NCBI GenBank assembly: GCA_963781215.1
Contig: CAWAFE010000002.1
Span: 62,001-126,000, forward strand
DNA from: AP-15 sp963781215
GTDB lineage: Bacteria > Pseudomonadota > Alphaproteobacteria > ATCC43930 > CGMCC-115725
Reading direction: 5' to 3'
DNA length: 64,000 nt
Below the pieces are notes generated by a model. The model had not been told where the DNA came from, did no database searches, and saw only the letters and a program-made list of their open reading frames with translations. The position numbers and the translations under genes are program-made. Of the stretch, positions 60,184-64,000 are shown one piece after another (position 1 is the stretch's first letter; each line of letters starts with the position of its first letter).

Positions 60184-61326
60184 ATGGACCCGATCTTCGT
60201 CATCGCGATCCTGCTGGCGCCGGGCTGGGTCTATCTCTGCGCCGCGTCGCTGGCCGCGATCGGCTTTTCCCGACGAGCCTTGCCGGCGGCGGCCGAGCGG
60301 CCCGCCGTCTCGGTGCTGAAGCCGCTGCACGGGGCCGAGCCCGGCCTCTATGAGAACTTGCGCTCCTTCGTCGCGCAGGACTATCCGGCGGTGCAGATAG
60401 TGCTCGGGGTGAACGACGACGACGACGGCGCCGTGCCGGCGGCGCGCGCGCTGATTCGCGATTTTCCCGAAAACGATATCGTGCTGGCCGCGGATGCGCC
60501 GGCGACCAGCGGCAACGGCAAGATCGCGAATCTCGAGAATATGCTGCCGGCGGCGCGCCACGATCTTCTCGTGCTGGCCGACAGTGACATGCGCGTCGAC
60601 CCTCGCTATCTGGCGGCAGTGACGGCGCCGTTGCACGACCCGCGGGTCGGCGCGGTGACCTGCCTCTATGAGGGGGTTCCGACCGGCCGAGGCGTGTGGT
60701 CGCGGCTCGGCGCGCTGCACATCAATTTCGGCTTTCTGCCGAGCGCGTTGGTGGCCGAGGCCTGTGGCTTGGGCGGCGGCTGCTTCGGCGCCACGATCGC
60801 GCTCAGACGCGAGACCCTTATGCGAATCGGCGGATTCGCCCGGCTGCGCGACGAGCTGGCGGACGACTACAAGCTGGGCGAGGCGGTCCGCGCCCTGGGC
60901 CTTCGTGTCGTGTTGTCGCGTTACATTATCGAGGCGCGGGTCACCGAGCCTTCCTTCGCCGGCTTGTGGCGCCACGAGCTGCGCTGGGCGCGCACGGTGC
61001 GCTCGATCGCCCCCATGGGTTTCATCGGATCGATCCTGGCGCAGCCGGTGGCGATTGCCGGGATCGGCGTGCTGGCAGCGCGATTTGGCTTGACCGCGTG
61101 CGTCTTTCTGGCGATTTCGTGCGGGCTGAGATGGGCTTCGGCGCGGCTGATCGCGGGTGCCTTAAGGTTTTCGGCCGCCGGGCTGTGGCTGCTGCCGGCG
61201 CGCGACGCCTTGTCCTTCGCCGTGTTCGTCGCCAGCTTCTTCGCACGAAAGGTGCTGTGGCGGGACCAGCGCTTCCGGGTCGAGCCGAGCGGGCGCGTGA
61301 CAATCGACGGAGACATGGCCCCATGA
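60184..61326 (+). CDS. hpnI: hopanoid glycosyltransferase HpnI
   Basis: A 380-residue membrane family-2 glycosyltransferase that links N-acetylglucosamine to bacteriohopanetetrol. An N-terminal helix (IFVIAILLAPGWVYLCAASLAA) is followed by the catalytic domain: VSVLKPLHGAEPGLYENL, LGVNDDDDGA, LADSDMRVDPRYLA (metal-binding DxD-like), ADDYKLGEAVRALG and HELRWARTVR. Two to three C-terminal membrane segments follow. ATG 60184. The stop overlaps the hpnJ start (ATGA), consistent with the standard hpnIJ order. Confidence 0.93.
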   Translation: MDPIFVIAILLAPGWVYLCAASLAAIGFSRRALPAAAERPAVSVLKPLHGAEPGLYENLRSFVAQDYPAVQIVLGVNDDDDGAVPAARALIRDFPENDIVLAADAPATSGNGKIANLENMLPAARHDLLVLADSDMRVDPRYLAAVTAPLHDPRVGAVTCLYEGVPTGRGVWSRLGALHINFGFLPSALVAEACGLGGGCFGATIALRRETLMRIGGFARLRDELADDYKLGEAVRALGLRVVLSRYIIEARVTEPSFAGLWRHELRWARTVRSIAPMGFIGSILAQPVAIAGIGVLAARFGLTACVFLAISCGLRWASARLIAGALRFSAAGLWLLPARDALSFAVFVASFFARKVLWRDQRFRVEPSGRVTIDGDMAP

Positions 61327-62756
61327 TGAGGACGCTGTTCCTGCACCCGCCATCCTTCGACGGCTTCGATGGCGGCGCCGGCTCGCGTTACCAGGCTAAG
61401 CGCGAGATCCGCTCGTTCTGGTATCCGACCTGGCTGGCGCAGCCGGCGGCGTTGGTGCCCGGCAGCCGGCTCGTCGATGCCCCGCCGGCGCGGCTCGGGC
61501 TCGGCGACGTGCTGCCAATGGCCGGCGATTACGAGCTGGCGGTATTGCACACCTCGACCCCGTCCTTCGCCTCCGACGTCAAGGTCGCCGAGGCGCTGAA
61601 GGACGCGAACCCGCGGCTCAAGATCGGGTTCGTCGGGGCCAAGGTCGCGGTCGAGCCCGAGGACAGCCTGAAGGCGTCGGCAGCGCTCGACTTCGTCGCC
61701 CGCGAGGAGTTCGATTTCACGATCAAGGAGGTGGCCGAGGGGCGCGCGCTCGACGCGAATCGACGGGCTCTCAGCTGGCGCGATGCCGGCGGCGGCATCA
61801 GCCACAACCGCGACCGGGCGGTGCTCGAGGACATGGACCGGCTGCCCTTCGTCACGCGAAGTCTACAAGCGCGACCTGCGGATCGAGGACTATTTCATCG
61901 GCTACCTGAAGCATCCCTACGTGTCGCTCTATACCGGGCGCGGATGCCGCTCGAAATGCACGTTCTGCCTGTGGCCGCAGACGGTCGGCGGGCACCGCTA
62001 CCGGGTGCGTAGCGTGGGCCATGTGATCGAGGAGATCCGGCAGGCCAAGAGCTGGTTCCCGCAGGTCAAGGAATTCTTTTTCGACGACGACACCTTCACC
62101 GACGACCGCCCGCGCGCCGAGGCGATCGCGCGCGAGCTGGGCCGGCTCGGGGTCACCTGGTCGTGCAACGCCAAGGCGAACGTGCCGCGGCCCACACTCG
62201 AAATCATGCGCGACAACGGGCTGCGGCTGCTGCTGGTCGGCTACGAATCGGGCAACCAGCAGATCCTGAACAACATCAAGAAGGGCATGCGCATCGACAT
62301 CGCCCGGCGCTTTACGAAGGATTGCCACGAGCTCGGGATCACGATCCACGGCACCTTCATCCTCGGGCTGCCGGGCGAGACCCGGGAGACGATCGAGGAG
62401 ACCATCCGCTTTGCCGGCGAGATCAACCCGCACACGATCCAGGTCTCGCTCGCCGCTCCCTACCCCGGCACCTATCTCTATCGAGAGGCGCTGGAGAACG
62501 GCTGGCTCGACACCAGCCATGCCGAGCTGATCGACGAGCGCGGGGTGCAGATAGCACCCCTGCACTACCCGCATCTGTCGCACACCGAAATCTTCCAGTC
62601 GCTGGAGACGTTCTACAAACGCTTCTATTTCCGCCGCAAAAAAATCGCCGCCCTCGTCGCCGAGATGATCCAGCAGCCCGCGAGATGATGCGCCGCCGCC
62701 TGCGCGAGGGCGTCGAGTTCTTTCATTTCCTGCGCCACCGGGAGATGGCGGGCTAA
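61323..62756 (+). pseudogene. hpnJ: hopanoid radical SAM protein HpnJ, with two frameshifts
   Basis: B12-binding/radical SAM enzyme that makes the cyclitol ether of bacteriohopanepolyols by ring contraction. The start MRTLFLHPPSFDGFDGGAGSRYQ is in one frame up to DMDRLPFVT. One extra C at 61858 shifts to a frame carrying EVYKRDLRIEDYF, the cluster motif CRSKCTFCLWPQTVGG and FFFDDDTFTDDRP. A missing base at about 62680-62682 returns to the first frame for EMMRRRLREGVEFFHFLRHRE, the normal HpnJ end. Corrected length is about 477 residues, full size. Two compensating indels in one otherwise perfect gene suggest sequence error or very recent decay. Confidence 0.88.
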
Positions 62757-62864
62757 GCAATGTTTGAAATTGCTGTTTCTGTGACGTGAGGTGCCGTGTA
62801 GAGGTGGCCCTGTTGGGAGCCTCGTTGTGGATCAGGGGCGGCGCTTGTCATAATGGGACTTAAG

Positions 62865-64000
62865 GTGCGTCAGGAGAAGCTGGCGCGTTCCAGCCGGTGA
62901 AAGTCCGGCCCGGGTAAGGCCGTAGCGGGCGGCCCGGTAGCGAGTGTTGCGTAGTCGTCGGCGACGGCGGGTGCGAAGCGTACACAGCGATCCGATGGGG
63001 TGTGGGATTGAGCCTCGAAATCCATAAAATCGCAGAGGCCGAGGCGGTCATAAGCGTCGAAGGCAACATGTGCGGCACCGTCATGCGAGGGGCCGTCGCT
63101 CTGCCGGGGTCGAAGGCCACATCACGTCGGAAGGGAAGGCGTCGGAACCTGAGAGATCTCACCTCCGGCCACAGGCTATAAGCCGACTGGCCCGCATCGG
63201 GAAGGCGAGGAGCCGAAGCCGATGATGCACGGGCGTGAGAAGTCAGAACTCCGTCGTAGTAGCGGGGAAGTCGCCGAACAAAACCGGGCGACCGGTAGCG
63301 GAGGCGGCGGAGCGAAGGACGGAGGCCGAGGAGAACGCGATCCAGCAACGCACGCGCCGGGCGCAGAACCGGGAAAGCGTGTCACAGGCGCTGGGGCGCG
63401 TACGGGAAGCCGCTAGGCAACGGAAAAAGGAACGGTTCACCGCGCTCTTCCACCACATCACGGTTGACCTGCTGCGGCTGTCGTTTTTCGCCCTCAAGCG
63501 AGACGCGGCGCCCGGTGCGGACGGCGTGACGTGGCAGGACTACGAGGCAGACCTTGAGCGCAAGCTCGGGGATTTACATGCCAGGGTCCATCGGGGAGCG
63601 TACCGGCCGCAGCCATCCCAGCGTCGGTATATACCGAAGGCCGACGGACGGCAGCGACCGCTCGCCGTGGCGGCGCTTGAGGACAAGATCGTCCAAAGAG
63701 CCACCGCCGCCGTACTGAACCAAATCTATGAGGAAGACTTCCTCGGGTTCTCGTACGGTTTCCGACCCGGGCGCAGCCAGCACGATGCGCTGGATGCTCT
63801 GATGGTCGGGATACGCGAAACAAAGGGGGTGAGCTGGATCATCGACGCCGACATTCAAAGCTTCTTCGACACGGTTAGCCACGAATGGCTGATCCGTCTC
63901 CTGGAACACCGGGTCGGTGATCGACGCATCATCCGCCTGATCCAGAAATGGCTCGGGGCGGGGGTGCTCGAAGGCGGGTCGGTTACGGTCAGTGAGGCGG
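62865..64000 (+). mobile_element. group II intron, copy 2 (partial, runs off the window)
   Basis: Begins GTGCGTCAGGAGAAGC at 62865 and is nearly base-for-base the same as copy 1 over all 1.1 kb visible, but on the opposite strand. The only difference I noticed is a synonymous CAG/CAA in the reverse transcriptase (63728 region). The 5' flank TAATGGGACTTAAG resembles that of copy 1. Domains V/VI lie beyond the window. It is 108 bp after the hpnJ stop. Confidence 0.92.
63235..64000 (+). CDS. ltrA: group II intron reverse transcriptase/maturase, 5' part
   Basis: The first 255 codons of the same intron-encoded protein as at 47752-49275, from the GTG start through GADGVTWQDYEAD, FLGFSYGFRPGRSQH and SWIIDADIQSFFDTVSHEWL to GGSVTVSEA. 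The YADD active site lies outside the window. The frame is open throughout, so the copy looks functional as far as it can be seen. Confidence 0.92.
   Translation, partial: MRSQNSVVVAGKSPNKTGRPVAEAAERRTEAEENAIQQRTRRAQNRESVSQALGRVREAARQRKKERFTALFHHITVDLLRLSFFALKRDAAPGADGVTWQDYEADLERKLGDLHARVHRGAYRPQPSQRRYIPKADGRQRPLAVAALEDKIVQRATAAVLNQIYEEDFLGFSYGFRPGRSQHDALDALMVGIRETKGVSWIIDADIQSFFDTVSHEWLIRLLEHRVGDRRIIRLIQKWLGAGVLEGGSVTVSEA

Noticed and set aside
1..64000. CRISPR arrays, rRNA or tRNA genes
   Set aside because: No regularly spaced repeats, rRNA signatures or tRNA cloverleaf sequences were recognised on reading; a dedicated tRNAscan or CRISPR search was not possible.

Overview
The window is 64 kb of GC-rich, gene-dense chromosome from an alphaproteobacterium, most likely Rhodospirillales-like. 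Supporting signs are the comF-grxC-nit and ubiE-ubiB blocks, argH-lptM-lysA followed by a TIGR02302 protein, a DUF4169 gene, MbfA, a probable methylsuccinyl-CoA dehydrogenase and a hopanoid (hpn) cluster. No rRNA, tRNA or CRISPR array was recognised. Because of the GC content most long antisense reading frames are shadows and are left out.

Layout. 0-20 kb is housekeeping: methyltransferases, a Uma2 gene with one internal stop, nit/grxC/comF, ubiE-ubiB with an acyl-CoA dehydrogenase, a DUF4743 Nudix protein, GluQRS, a TlpA thioredoxin, argH-lptM-lysA, a DUF882 (M15-type) peptidase and MbfA. 20-34 kb is a catabolic/transport locus. A pimF/pimC/pimD-like beta-oxidation operon on the minus strand diverges from livG-livF-livH-livM, which is followed by four tandem paralogous substrate-binding proteins. 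34-40 kb holds envelope, cupin, epimerase and amidohydrolase genes, a secreted protein with a PEP-CTERM-like tail and an orphan sugar-type permease.

41-50 kb is a genomic scrapyard and mobile island. It has a truncated second permease, a duplicated tauD 3' end, a DUF5681 fragment and an ISNCY-type element with a frameshifted transposase. Next comes a low-GC module of serine recombinase, DUF262 protein and HEPN nuclease (a candidate defence system), and then a complete group II intron. 50-57 kb carries a minus-strand operon of an oxalate/formate-type MFS carrier, a three-part HcnABC/opine-oxidase-like flavoenzyme and a TauD dioxygenase, then a DjlA-like protein and an amidase. 57-63 kb is isoprenoid/hopanoid synthesis: ispH-hpnH on minus, hpnI-hpnJ on plus. 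A second, nearly identical group II intron in the opposite orientation starts 108 bp after hpnJ and runs off the window.

Conserved genes broken by single-base indels are unusually common here (pimD, pimC, the pimF-like gene, livG, the ISNCY transposase and hpnJ twice), plus one nonsense codon in the Uma2 gene. These may be sequence errors rather than real decay; read-level data would decide.
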